A DNA stretch of 64,000 nt from Aspergillus flavus (taxonomy: Eukaryota > Ascomycota > Eurotiomycetes > Eurotiales > Aspergillaceae). Every line of letters begins with the position of its first letter. Within the stretch, counting starts at the first letter, position 1. The position numbers and the translations under genes were made by a program. Below the pieces are notes generated by a model, which was not told the origin of the DNA, ran no database searches, and saw nothing but the letters and a program-made list of their open reading frames with translations. The stretch lies in NCBI RefSeq assembly GCF_009017415.1, contig NC_092409.1, positions 124,001 through 188,000 on the forward strand, given 5' to 3'. Of the stretch, positions 1 to 10,770 are shown in pieces.

Positions 1-767
1 GGTGTTAGGAAATTGCTATCTGATCACAAGTCCGGATCAGAGTGTCTGGTTTGGATATCATGAGAGACCTTGATTCAATTCCTTTTATAGGATTTGGCTC
101 CCTCAGACTCCGCATCATGTTTCCGCCCAGCACGGACCGTGGGCGGAAGATAGTGAGGGGCAGGTGCCGGATCCGTCCCTGGATCAAAGATCGGATCATA
201 AAGTTAGTAACTGAGGAGCCACCGAAAGCCAAGAAAATTGGCCACTGCCGAGCTTTGACGCTGGTCTACTGGAGATATGCACGGTCCGTATGCGGACCGT
301 GCCACTTGGACCTGCTTCTATCGCACCCTCTGGGAAAGAGATCCGCTTGTCCAACTCAGGCAAAAGTATCGGAGAGTACAGTCCAGTGGGACCCGACTGT
401 GGATGCCTCCAAAACATACACACTCAACATCCTTGAAGATACACTGAGAGGGTTGGGATCACGTGGTGCATAGCGAGAACTATGCTGTGAGCTTAGTCAT
501 CTATACGACATAATTTCTGTATACATTGGTTGAACCTGTTTAAGAAGTTCCATCTCATGTTAACCCTCGCGATAGTTCGTTCATTGTCTCCTACTGAAGA
601 GGAATACTATACGAAGGCTTTCAAATGCGAGCATAGATCATCATGGTTACATCGCTCTACGGCACATACTGTTCCCTCTGATTCTTCTTCCCTGTCTGTT
701 CTTCTTTGTGAATAGTTGGGTTGGGTATTGGACATGAAATGCATCGGGGAGGAAAGTAGGATGAAGT
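1..767. other. No recognisable gene
   Basis: Open frames exist here, the longest on the plus strand at 42-473, but none matches a family I know, has signal or domain features, or shows a plausible intron structure. The only structured elements are two CGGACCGTG-containing palindromes, listed separately. Confidence 0.5.
131..302. repeat. Two CGGACCGTG palindromes
   Basis: Positions 131-141 read CACGGACCGTG, an 11-base palindrome. Positions 279-288 (GCACGGTCCG) and 293-302 (CGGACCGTGC) form perfect 10-base inverted arms around a TATG spacer. The shared CGGACCGTG core recurs about 150 bases apart. Paired CGG/CCG triplets are the usual half-sites of Zn2Cys6 regulators, so these could be binding sites for the promoter of a gene left of the window. 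That role is inference only. Confidence 0.4.
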
Positions 768-1097
768 GATATCAGCTGTCAACTGCTGAACCTGCCGCCG
801 TTGACATCTGGTGTGATTGGGCTGGCCATTGGGTATCCGGATACGGAGGATCGGTTCTCCGGTAAGCGCGTTTGCGGATGCAGGAGATTGTTTATATGGA
901 GCGACTGAGAGAGGAGGGGCAGAAGGAGAATGCTGCGCCTTACGATCAGTCGCTTAGGACATTTTATGAGGATGAGTTGAAATTTGGACGGAAGGGCTGG
1001 GGGAAGTTCGTGGCGGGGCAAGGTTGCGCCGCATGAGCAGGATGAAATGGAGAGAATTCGCAAGGCTATAGAGGGGCAAGGCTTTAAGCTTGAATAG
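768..1097 (+). pseudogene. Nitroreductase-family C-terminal fragment, broken
   Basis: Three successive plus-strand segments read as one protein tail if two single-base shifts are allowed. The first contains GVIGLAIGYPDTEDRFSGK (about 800-870), the second QEIVYMERLREEG and FYEDELKFGRKGWGKF (about 880-1010), the third PHEQDEMERIRKAIEGQG and a stop at 1095-1097. The pattern of an ALGYP-like strand followed by a basic stretch and an E-I-V-x-x-E-R motif is typical of the C-terminal part of FMN nitroreductases. No start, FMN-binding N-terminus or splice sites joining the frames were found. It is probably a relic, or the terminal exons of a gene whose earlier part is unrecognisable. The intact nitroreductase at 35.4-36.2 kb is not obviously its source. 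Confidence 0.4.
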
Positions 1098-1348
1098 ATG
1101 CTCTGCGTACTTATCTATGTTGTTTGAATTAGAGAGTAAACTACATAGATCCCATTGGCATACCTTAGTCTTGAACTCATCATACACCTTTGCGGTGGGC
1201 TGCACTGCGGTGTAGGGCTTGCGTTTGGTCATCAAGGGCATTATAGACAGCTATTCTCGCTTCACGTTGGCAGAGCACAGGGCACAAAGGTTGATGACAT
1301 ACTTGCAATCACAGTGGAAACTATACGTATACGTCTTAAGGCAACCTA

Positions 1349-2358
1349 TTACCGTCTCTCTGCAATAGCCAATAAGTGGTCCGCGTTGCCTAATAAGGCT
1401 TCATCCTCAGCACACTGCATCACGACATCCACCCAATGCTCATACACCTCCGGTGATACATCACCCAGCTTCCCAGCTAATCCTCCGCCGAGAAAACCTT
1501 CGCAAGCTACAATCCGGGACAAAGCAAGCCCGACACTATCATGAGCCCTCAACAGCCCATCAACCTTCCTGATCAATCCCCTTATACCCTCCGCATTGGT
1601 GTGGTACGATGCCATGAAGGGATTTCGTGTGTACCTCCCTGAAGCAAGGTACTCGCGATAAAAATCATCAAACTCTGTCGCGAGACGAGATGGATCCCGT
1701 TGGGCGATATCCCTCAAATGCGCGTATTGAGTAACGAATGCGACTGCGAGAATTCCGTGGGCACGAAGCATAAAAGCGCAAGCACAGAGGACGTCTGTAC
1801 GTTCGGATTCTTCTAGAAGGTGATACATTGGACCCTGACAGAGGACCAGATCATATGTAGATGTTGTGAAGACGCTTCGTGGATCCTCTTCCTTGGGACA
1901 TACCTGAATGGTTCGTGCATCGGCTTCGACGATGGCGTCGAGAGTTACACCAGATTCTGCGGCGAAGGATTTAGCTAGCTCAAGCTCCGATCTGGAGATA
2001 TCGGCGAGTGTGACTGAATGGCCCTTTCGTGCCAGCTCGACGGCTGGTTAGAAGCCCTTTGTCAGCATGGCCTGTCTTACGGCAGCTTCTCCCTTTGACA
2101 CACATGACAGCCAGGAGAAGCAATGGATGCTTCCGAAAGATTGATTATGGGCAATAGCATTGGCTTACCGTATCGGCCTGTTCCGCCGCCTAGATCTAAA
2201 ATCTTCAGTGGTTGATCCCTTCGCTGCCGTAGCTGCCCCAGACACTGATCAATCACTCTCAGCGAAACTGAGAATTCAAGGCGGCAAGCATTCAGTCGAT
2301 TGTGCTCAAGAGCCGCGTTTTGATTGTACCATTCTGCGACTACTTCCGTATCGGTCAT
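1349..2358 (-). CDS. Class I SAM-dependent methyltransferase
   Basis: Two exons on the minus strand, 2358-2169 and 2043-1349, encode about 294 residues. The 125-nt intron has a GTAAGC donor and an AACCAG acceptor. Motif I is the glycine-rich loop ILDLGGGTGRYAVELA (about residues 53-68), followed by a VTLADIS acidic strand and a DLVLCQGPMYHL motif IV segment. The N-terminus has WYNQNAALEHNRL, seen in a group of small bacterial-type methyltransferases. The substrate is unknown. The high resemblance to the bacterial layout could reflect old horizontal transfer, but this is inference. The start was chosen because the frame fits directly before the conserved N-terminal helix. Its neighbour is a divergently oriented transporter about 0.9 kb away. 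Confidence 0.8.
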
Positions 2359-3302
2359 TGTATGTATCTTGAGCTTTACGGCGCTCGGACGGATGAAAAC
2401 AGTGCAAAGGTTTGTGTATGTTAAATGAAGGCGTTTGACTAGGCACCCTTTGTCGGCCACCTCGTCTCTATAAGGCGAACAAGTTCTGCATGCGACAGGC
2501 ACAATTTATGTCTCTTTCACCCCCATTTGATGACATTTGAGGTCAGCTGTCGCCTGACAGGGCGCTTCTCGTATTCGTTACCGGCTTCTCCGCCGCATTA
2601 AATGCCTCATATTGTTCGTAGAATTCGTGCCCTGCCGCCCCACTCGACATGAGAAGTTGTCTTCGTGTATTCCTCGGACGTTACATTCGACACTTGACAA
2701 AATCATTCCAGGAGTCAGCGAGGTCTTGGTGTATTCGCCATGGAGGAAGTTGGACGCGTGGAAACCAAATGTCAGCCAAGCACATCGCTCAAAGTCACAC
2801 AGAAGTTTGACCTTGCAAGGGCTATATGAGCAAAGATGATATCCAAATCAGTAGATATACCACTCCTCAATCACACTTGGTTCCTATCGCCAGCAATGAT
2901 TCACGATCAGATAAGATCCCATTGACGGATTTTTTTTATCTTCCCCAATCGCAAGACCCCTGAAGGATCCGATTGGTAGTTCGGATCCACTTAGTAGCCA
3001 TGGCAGTCTCCATAATGTGGCTTCCTCTCTTTTTCACAGCCAATTGACTGAGCTTAGGATATCAGAGCTCCAGCTAACCCCTCATAAAGAGTGCAAAAGC
3101 ACAGGTACGACGGGTGGATGAGGAAAGAAGGCCAAGCTGGAATGTCAAAAAGTCAATTCGGAGATTTTTTCCTCCCTTTTTTCCTAAAAACTCTCTTGTT
3201 TATCGCCCCGCAGGAAGCAGAATACTATAATATCGTTCCTCCCTTTCTTATCGGCTATTCTTATTCTATTTCTATATTACTCCTTGGGGTTACCACATAG
3301 CA
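2359..3302. other. Intergenic, divergent promoter region
   Basis: It lies between the methyltransferase (minus) and the permease (plus), so it should hold both promoters. Pyrimidine-rich stretches occur near 3160-3250 upstream of the permease start. No gene or repeat is recognisable. Confidence 0.5.
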
Positions 3303-5014
3303 ATGCGATCTCGGCGGACGAGTGGCGCAAGCGTTTGTGAGCGCCCGCTTCTGGGGGCAAGATCAGAGGAATTGGAGGATAGCGATAGCAAAGACTTTAG
3401 CAATAAACGCCACCTCGGCCTGTTCTCGACGGCCCTACTCCTGTAGGGAATACAATGTTTCTTTCATCCTCCTGTCGATCTCACGAACTGAGTGCGTTGT
3501 AGGACCAACCGCATGATCGGCGCCGCCATTTTCTCCGTACCATCTTCCATCTTTCTCAGCGTCGGCAGTGTGGGCGCGGCACTTTCGCTATGGGTGGTGG
3601 GGATCCTCCTTACCTTCTGCGGGTTTTACATCTACTTGGAGCTGGGGTGTTTGATGCCGCGTACCGGTGGGGAGAAAGTGTACTTTGACACGGCATATCC
3701 TCGGCCGTACCGTCTCGCTAGCACGCTTTACGCCTTCTACGTGGTATTTGGATTCCCGGGTACGACTCTTGTGCTCAAAATGTTTTAAAAAATGCCAGAA
3801 AACGTACTAAGAATTGCTAATTGCGTAGGCATGGCGAGTATAGTAGTCGCAGATAACACCCTCCTGGCCTTCAATATCGTTCCTAGTGAGATTGTGCAGC
3901 GATTAGCCGCGGTTGGAATAATGGCCTTGGTCGCAGCATGCCTCTCGATATCCCGTGAATGGAGCGTACGAATTGTCAACTCGTTAAGTTTACTAAAGCT
4001 TGCGACTTTCCTGTTGATTCTTGCAACCGCGTTTGCCATTGTCGTGGGAGTGCTCCCAAACAATGTCGATACCGGTTCCAACTTTCGCCAGCCATTCGCT
4101 GGTTCTTCGACCACGGTATATGATTATACTGTCTCACTGTTCAAAGTGCTAGAATCTTTCCTAGGGTGGAACAGTGCAGGCATGGTGTTGGGGGAGGTCA
4201 AGAACCCACAGAGGACCCTCAAGGTGGCCGGCCTGCTCGGGGTCGGTTCAGTTGGCATACTCTATTTGTTGATCAATGTCTCTTATTTTATCGTTGCTAC
4301 ACCGGATGATATTAGCCGAGCTGGTGTACAGCTCGTCGCCCGTCTACTGGGCAACCTATTCGGGAGCGCAGCCTCGCGTGTCACTGCTGCTATGGTCGCT
4401 CTCTCTACCTTTGGCAGTATGATCTCAACGGCATTCGCAGTTACCCGGGTGATCCGGGAGCTCGCACTGGAAGGAATCATTCCTGCGGCTGGCATTCTCT
4501 CCAAAATGTCCAAGTCCGGTAACCCAGCCAGCGCGACATCGGTGTTTATGTTCGGACCTTCGGTAGTGGCAGTCTTACTCTTGCCCTTTGGTAGGTTGAC
4601 TATCATCAAGTGCTGAAATGTGTATGTACTAACATATGAGTAGGGGATGCCTATGCTTTTCTACTGGATGTGAACCAATATTTTCTAGTGATGGTATACG
4701 GTGCTATCGTGGTAGCTCTCTTCATCATTCGACGACACGTCCCATCTGCCCAGTACCCATTCCGCGTGTGGACGTGGGTTCCATATCTCTTTCTGGCTTG
4801 CCAAGTGTTCCTACTGCTGTCCCCTCTTGTATCTCCTAGCGGGGCTGGGGATACCAATTTGCCGTTCTGGCTTGCCCCAGCTGTTTCGTTCCTGGTGATC
4901 GGACTCGGTGTTATGTACTGGAGACTGAAGTCGTTCGTCGCCCCTGTAGGGGAGGAGCCGATCTGGACTCGTCGCGATAATCTTCAGTCATATCGTTCCG
5001 TGGCCGCGTCATAA
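3303..5014 (+). CDS. Methionine-permease-like APC amino acid transporter
   Basis: Four exons, 3303-3442, 3503-3759, 3829-4590 and 4644-5014, give 509 residues. The introns are 60, 69 and 53 nt, and the last has a TACTAAC branch site. After a polar, acidic cytosolic N-terminus, TM1 begins with the fungal LAT/MUP signature NRMIGAAIFSVPSSIF (about residues 49-64), replacing the usual G-x-G-I-F. PRTGGEKVYFD after TM2 is also typical of high-affinity methionine permeases (MUP1/MUP3 type). Later segments include the GWNSAGMVLGEVKNPQRTLK loop. The length is slightly shorter than MUP1. It probably resides in the plasma membrane and imports neutral or sulfur amino acids by proton symport. Substrate assignment is by family only. 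Confidence 0.85.
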
Positions 5015-6757
5015 TTTGGCACAGCCACGAGGACTGAGACATACCAATTATCACAATAGACGAAAATACTAAAATTTAGCCGGGTTAATTGTACAGGATT
5101 GCCCCATCGGTCCTTCCGGGGCTTACCTGACTTTAAACACTGTTTCTACTTTACTATACTTTTCCTGTGACTATTATAAGTAGCCCTTGAAAGGACTTTT
5201 CTTTGTGAAAATGATGCATGAAAACTAGTAATCAGGTATGCTTCTTGGAATTTGCGATAGTAGATAGTAGTCACCTGCACACCCTTAAGTAGGGTACCTC
5301 ATACATGTTCAAGCCTTATTCGGATAGAGTCAAGCCCTAGGGCAGGGAAATTCATCGCACGTATATGCGCTACTATGTTCAAGGGGCTTACCTTCGCTGA
5401 CTTCTTCCCGCAGTCTCTACTCAGCTAGAAAGTCTATATAGTATGGTTCCATGGGCTATGACAATTGAACAAATACAAGGTGGGTTGTAGAGTATGGAAG
5501 GCAGTAGTAGTACACTCGACTATTGGGGCGCTGAAGTGTTCGGCTTGTCGTCTCACCTAGCGGAACTCATGAAATTCGTACATTGTTTCATTGGTCAGCT
5601 ATAGCTAAACATGGCGTAGAAGCTTTGTACAAGCTTTTTAGTTCTCGTCATATCCCAGCACTTGAGCCCTGCTTTAAATCAGGCTATTGGCTGCTGTATC
5701 CCCGAGACACATGTAGTGATTCAAACGTTTGATACCTTATATAGAAGCCCAAACGGGAAAGAACCCCAACTATCTAGCGGGCGTGTTCGATCGTGGAGAG
5801 ACAGGGGGGAGGAAAGAAGGTCCAGGCGCTGAATGACCGAGACATAGAGGAAAAATGCGGTATTATTCCCCATCATATAGTTCACATTTATCCGCACAAA
5901 GAACCCCTTGCTAGAGTCCAGAAGCGATGATCAATTGCCTATTTCACAGTCCTTTCCCAAATTCTTCTACTTTTCTCACTGTTTAGCCGCCTCTTTGGTT
6001 CCCATCCTATGAAGAGCTCATGACGGAAAGAAACCGAGACATGATCATCCTATACATCGCCACTTGACTGCTGGTGTCCTTAGGGTCTCTGGCTTTTGCC
6101 AGTGGCAGTGCTCAACAATTTCTCCATCACAATTGAGTTCATAAGTACATGATATCACGGCCAGACGCCGGAACTCGTCCGCCGAGGCTGTGGTTAATAT
6201 CGGGCGAGCCGAGTGTTCAGCGAGTGCCGAAACATGGAAGGGCTTCTGGAAGATAAGAATAGAAACGCCGAATCGGCTAATGATCGACAACCGTTTGATG
6301 TCATGGTCTTCTTTAGGGCAAAATTCCGTCTCAGGGCTCGGAAGTTGTGAAGCCGTTTAATCCGATCGATGAATATTTGCCCCTTCATTGGATCTTAGTC
6401 GACCTTACTCTCCGCAAGGGTTTTGTTGCCCCGAGATTTTGTTCATTCTGATTCCTGGATATTTGAGTGAACCTCGGGATACTGACCCACTTCAATATAG
6501 ACGCCCTATTAAGACTTGCCATGGTTAAAACATGTCTCACTCCTTCTCCACTGTCTGGATATTTTAGGACACTTCGAGTTTGAAGTCGTAAATATTGTAG
6601 CTTAACGTCAGAGATATAGATTAACGGCCAGGATATAAAGGCCCATAGGTTTCCTATCCATAGTCTCCTCATCACCAACAAAATCACTGTAAACTACAAG
6701 CCACACTGAGCAGATCCTGTTTTCACAACTAATTTTCTACCTCTCAACACATTCAAA
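5015..6757. other. Intergenic, no gene seen
   Basis: About 1.7 kb between convergent and co-oriented genes. Only short open frames without recognisable content occur. Close to the 6758 start there is a pyrimidine-rich leader and a CACATTCAAA context before ATG, consistent with a strongly expressed fungal promoter. Confidence 0.5.
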
Positions 6758-7316
6758 ATGATGTTCTCCGTTGCTGCTTTCGCCTCCCTTCTCTCGGTTG
6801 TCAGCGCTGCTGCTGTCCCTTCCAACGCCACCCTCCCTGCGGCGTTCACTTTGGTCGCTGATGGCGGCAGAACCGCTCTGACCGATGGCCGTAAGTCCTC
6901 TTGTGTTGCAACGTCACAGTCGATGAATAGTCACTCATGAGTTGTATACAGAGTACGTCTACGTCGGCGGTGATGCCACCGACGGCAAGGAGATCCTCAT
7001 CCTGCGCTCCGCCGCCAACGGCATGGTCTCCTTCACCTCAAAGGACGGTGTCCCCACTGCCTTCCAGAACCTCTACATCGTCGAGAAGGACGTGACCCCG
7101 GTCTCCCTCACCGTGCCCCACTCTGGTGCTATTCCCCAGAACGGCAACATGAACGGCTTCGGGGTCAACGCCCAGGGCTACTTCACCAACAACGGTCGCC
7201 CCTGGTTCTCCGTTGATGTCGGCGACGCTCCCTCCAAGCAGGTCTACTGGTACGGTGGCCACAATGCCGAGTACTACGGCCTCAACCTTTGGGTCAAGGA
7301 GTGCAAGGGCTGCTAG
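6758..7316 (+). CDS. Small secreted protein
   Basis: Two exons, 6758-6890 and 6952-7316, are joined across a 61-nt intron with GTAAGT donor and ATACAG acceptor, giving 165 residues. Residues 1-18 form a clear signal peptide (hydrophobic FSVAAFASLLSVVSAAAV). The mature part is about 145 residues, Gly/Asn/Tyr rich, with repeated YVYVGGD-like and QVYWYGGHNAEYY aromatic strands and a C-terminal KECKGC. The coding bias is strongly C-ending, unlike its neighbours, which suggests high expression. I recognise it as the type of conserved extracellular protein found in Aspergillus, but cannot name a function. Only two cysteines, both at the C-terminus, argue against a classical disulfide-rich effector. 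Confidence 0.8.
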
Positions 7317-7550
7317 ACGGGGTCTGCCGGATTGTACATATTGGTTCCGCCCTGCATATTCTTGTCGATTTCTTTCACGGGGCGTTTTCTTTTCAAACAG
7401 CTTGTTAAGGTCTGCAAGCTTTCAATCAGTCCCTGCTTTGTACTCGATACCCAGGACTTTGTATAAATAGATAGCATGTTTTAACTTCCGTTCTGCTGAA
7501 ATATACTGTTTAATCAGTATTACCAGTCCTCCATGCCTTCTAGTTTAAGT

Positions 7551-8509
7551 TTAGTTAAACCTCTTCTCAGCAACGCTGAATGTCCAACCCTCCAAGAACG
7601 TGCCGTATTGTACATCATCCCGATCATGGAAGATATCATCATAGTGGGCGATCCTTGTCTCCGGTATTTCTGCTTGGCGATAGTAGTGATGCGCCAGTCT
7701 CTGCATAGTGGGGTTGTTCCACATTTTCTCCATCCAGGCCAATGCATCGGGGCTGGCCGTATCAAGAGGCAGGTTGTAGGTACGGAAGCGCTGCGCAACT
7801 CACCCATTAGCAACCACAAACATAATCCCAATGACAACCAACGGGTATACACACCCAAAGAACAGGCCAAAAGAAGGCATCCGCGATACTAAACGAACCA
7901 AACAGGAACCCCTCGTCCCTCTCGTTCAATTCAGCCAAACGAGCCTTGGTCGTCCGCCTCGCATTATCCCAGATAACGAGAAGCCGCTCGACCTCCTTCT
8001 TCGCCTGCTCGGACACGGGCACATTCCCCGTATACCGGGCAATGAAGTTCGTACCGTAGTTATTTCTCAGTGTTGAGAACCCCGAGTGCATCTCCGCTGC
8101 TGCGCTGCGCGCCAGCGCTCGGAGCTGTCGGTCGCGCGGCCAGAGATTGAGTTCTGGATTGGACTCGGCCAGGAATTCGCAGATGGCTAGCGAGTCATTG
8201 AGGCGGATGTTTGGGCCAAGTGAGCGACATTCCAGCAACGGGACCAGGCCTGTGTGGGAGATCTTTTTGACCTGCTTTTGTTAGTCTTTTCTCCCCGGGT
8301 GTCGGATATCTCGTATACCTCGGATAGGTGAATAATCTGGGCTGAGTAGGGGATATTGAAGTACTCGAGGACTGTTTCCACGCGAGATGTCCAGCCTGTA
8401 GTGTTACATCGTTAGCTTTGTTGAGATAGGAAGGGTGATGTTGCATACTGGAGTATCTCGTATGGGTTCCAATGAGGTGGTAGTCAGGCTGCTGCGTTTG
8501 TTCGGTCAT
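7551..8509 (-). CDS. Glutathione S-transferase family protein
   Basis: Four exons, 8509-8449, 8395-8319, 8271-7855 and 7790-7551, encode 264 residues. The introns are 53, 47 and 64 nt. The N-terminal thioredoxin fold shows the LIGTHTRYSSWTSRVETVL helix start, where a Ser/Tyr is placed to activate glutathione. Next come HTGLVPLLEC with the expected cis-proline and NDSLAICEFLAE, the glutathione gamma-glutamyl binding Ser region. The all-alpha C-terminal domain includes FSIADAFFWPVLW, the conserved N-capping box. It probably conjugates glutathione to electrophiles or acts as a thiol isomerase in the cytosol. The substrate is unknown. A TATATATA box lies about 80 bases upstream of the start. Confidence 0.9.
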
Positions 8510-8585
8510 TGTGAGCCACTGAACGATTACTGATGTAAGAGATCTTGGTTTGATTTTTCCTTGTTAACAAACATGCAGAGGGTTC

Positions 8586-8593
8586 TATATATA
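8586..8593 (-). promoter_or_regulatory. Putative TATA box of the GST gene
   Basis: TATATATA followed by GAACC on the minus strand lies about 77 bases upstream of the GST start codon at 8509, the usual distance for a fungal TATA element. Confidence 0.4.
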
Positions 8594-9125
8594 CTGCTTT
8601 CCTTGCAACCGGGAAGTGGGGTGGTGAGTGACTCATTCCTCGTATTCCAAGTTGTCAACTACGTATAGGTCTCAGGTGCTTATAATATCAGGATTATTCA
8701 TGATTGATACGTGAAGTTGTCTGGAAAAGCTTACAGGGAGATCGTAGTTTTTTTATATCGTTAGTATCCTAATCCAGAAAACGTTTCTCGGTGCAGGGAG
8801 CGTAAAACCGAATTTGGGATTGTTGTGTCGTCGCCGCTTTTTCTGACATGTTTTGTTCTAAAGACATCTGCTGAAACTGAAATCGCCCATTGAAGGGAAT
8901 ATAAGACCTACGTCTTTGTCATTTAACTGTAGGGACTATAAGAATCTGGTTCGACAGCAAGAATGAACGCCAAGAAGCTGACATCTAGGGTGGACCAAAG
9001 GTGCTTGTTATAATTGCTCTGACAAGTACTTGGCCCGCATAGTTAATGGCTTAACCAGGAAAACGAATAATTTTATAAGCTAATGATATGCTATGGATCA
9101 CCTTCTAAACACAAAGTGGCAGTTT
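8594..9125. other. Intergenic, no gene seen
   Basis: AT-rich sequence between the GST promoter and the 3' end of the hydroxyacid oxidase gene. Nothing recognisable. Confidence 0.5.
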
Positions 9126-10379
9126 TTACAACCTTGCCAAAGGTCCGTCACTCCGGACGACCCCGAGGTTTGCTGGACCGATTTCGGATATCGATGTACA
9201 TCCCACCAGCTGCATACATCTTTTGAAATCCTCGTAGAGGATCCTGAGCATTAATTCAACTCCTTGTTCGCCGTTATACTAATTCGAAAAGGAGGGAGTC
9301 CGTTAGTTATGTTCATACAATGAGAAGCAAGAGAATGGAAGACATACCGCTAAACCCCAGAGTGCAGGTCGACCAACCCAGCAACATTCCGCTCCTAGAG
9401 CTAATGCCTTGAAAATATCAACACCAGATCTAATTCCTCCGTCAACGTGGATTCGGATCCGCCCTCTCGCTGCCTGGGCACAAGCTGGGAGCGCATCGAT
9501 AGTTGCTGGTGTCTCATCCAATTGACGCCCCCCATGATTGCTAATGATGACCCCGTCACATTTATATTCAACAGCCAGTTCCACATCCTCTGGGGTAAGT
9601 ACTCCCTTGATCCAAATTTCCATATTTGTGACACTCCGCAACCATGAGATCTCTTTGGCCCAAGAGTGAGAATCTGAATTAAACGAGTTGAACCCATCAT
9701 CATGAGATTGTTGGGCAATATCTTCAGGAGACCTATTAAGCATGGGATACCCTAGCCCGGGAGACGGTTGAAACCCATTCCTCCATTCATTGTAGCGGAC
9801 CCCTAGTACGGGGCTATCTGCCGTGAGGAAAATGGCCTTGCAGCCAGCTGCTTCAGCCCGTCGAATAATGCCCTCTTCCGTTTTCCTATCCTTCATAGAA
9901 TAAAGCTGCATAACATGATGAACCGGCCCGATGGCCATGCCCGCCGCGACAACATCCTCGACGGAATGATTGCTGAAAGATGACACACCCATGTTAACGT
10001 TCATTTTAGCGCACGCTCTGCTTGTCGCCAGTTCCCCGTCGGGGTGGGCCATCGCTTGTATGCCAGCTGGGGACACGCAGAGAGGAAAAGTGATGTTTCT
10101 CCCCCAAAGAGGTATTTCTGTGTTAACCCTCGAAACATCTCTCAGGACTCTTGGCAACAGGCGATATTTTTGAAAAGCTGAAGAGTTTTCACGGACTGTA
10201 ACTTGGCCTGTCGCACCGGAGTTGTAGAACTCTAGCAGGAAGAAAATGTGTCGCGATCGTTAGAGATATTGAGTAAGCCTGTGCTTGGTCGAAAGAGAGA
10301 ACTTACCGCGCACCGACGTCGGTAATATTTTCGAAGCCGCAGCTTCGAGGTCTGAGATTGAAAGGATCTTTTCAGTCAT
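9126..10379 (-). CDS. FMN-dependent 2-hydroxyacid oxidase/dehydrogenase
   Basis: Three exons, 10379-10307, 10231-9348 and 9278-9126, with introns of 75 and 69 nt, give 369 residues, the usual length of glycolate/lactate oxidases lacking a cytochrome b domain. The TIM barrel shows VSPAGIQAMAHPDGE near the FMN phosphate, QLYSMKDR and TADSPVLGVR. The catalytic block IISNHGGRQLDETPATIDA carries the proton-abstracting His and the substrate Arg, and HVDGGIRSGVDIFKALALGA binds FMN. The common GGRQLDG is GGRQLDE here. It should oxidise a 2-hydroxy acid to a 2-oxo acid. The exact substrate cannot be read from the sequence. It neighbours a bZIP regulator, a ketopantoate-reductase-like gene and RidA, all of which handle keto or imino acids. 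Confidence 0.92.
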
Positions 10380-10770
10380 TGTGCGACTCCATACGTACTT
10401 ACGATGAAGGTATTACGGAGATCGTGAGAATCTCTGTGATATTTCTAGTACTGGGGGTTTGTCACCAGTAACACTCACCTCGGAGGGTAGTCCGAGGATA
10501 TGAAGTCCTTTACTCATTTTCTGTTACTAAGTTGCTGAGCTAGATAACTATTCATTATAGATCTTAGTAATTGCTGGCTTAGTGATTAGAGTTTGTGGTG
10601 GGCATGAGTGGAGACACACAAAGTCTCTAATTGCCATCGTTTCTTGGCATTTTAAAGAGAAGACCAAACCTCATGGTCAAGCACAGATAGTTTTTAAGTA
10701 TTACAAGTGTATTGCAGGCTAGCATCGGAGAAATACAAGATTCTTCCATTCAGACTATCAACGGACGACA
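10380..10770. other. Short intergenic region
   Basis: It contains the promoter of the hydroxyacid oxidase and the 3' flank of the bZIP gene. No further gene seen. Confidence 0.5.

Noticed and set aside
42..473. 143-codon plus-strand open frame at the left edge
   Set aside because: No domain, signal peptide, splice context or plausible composition. It overlaps palindromes and an equally open minus frame.
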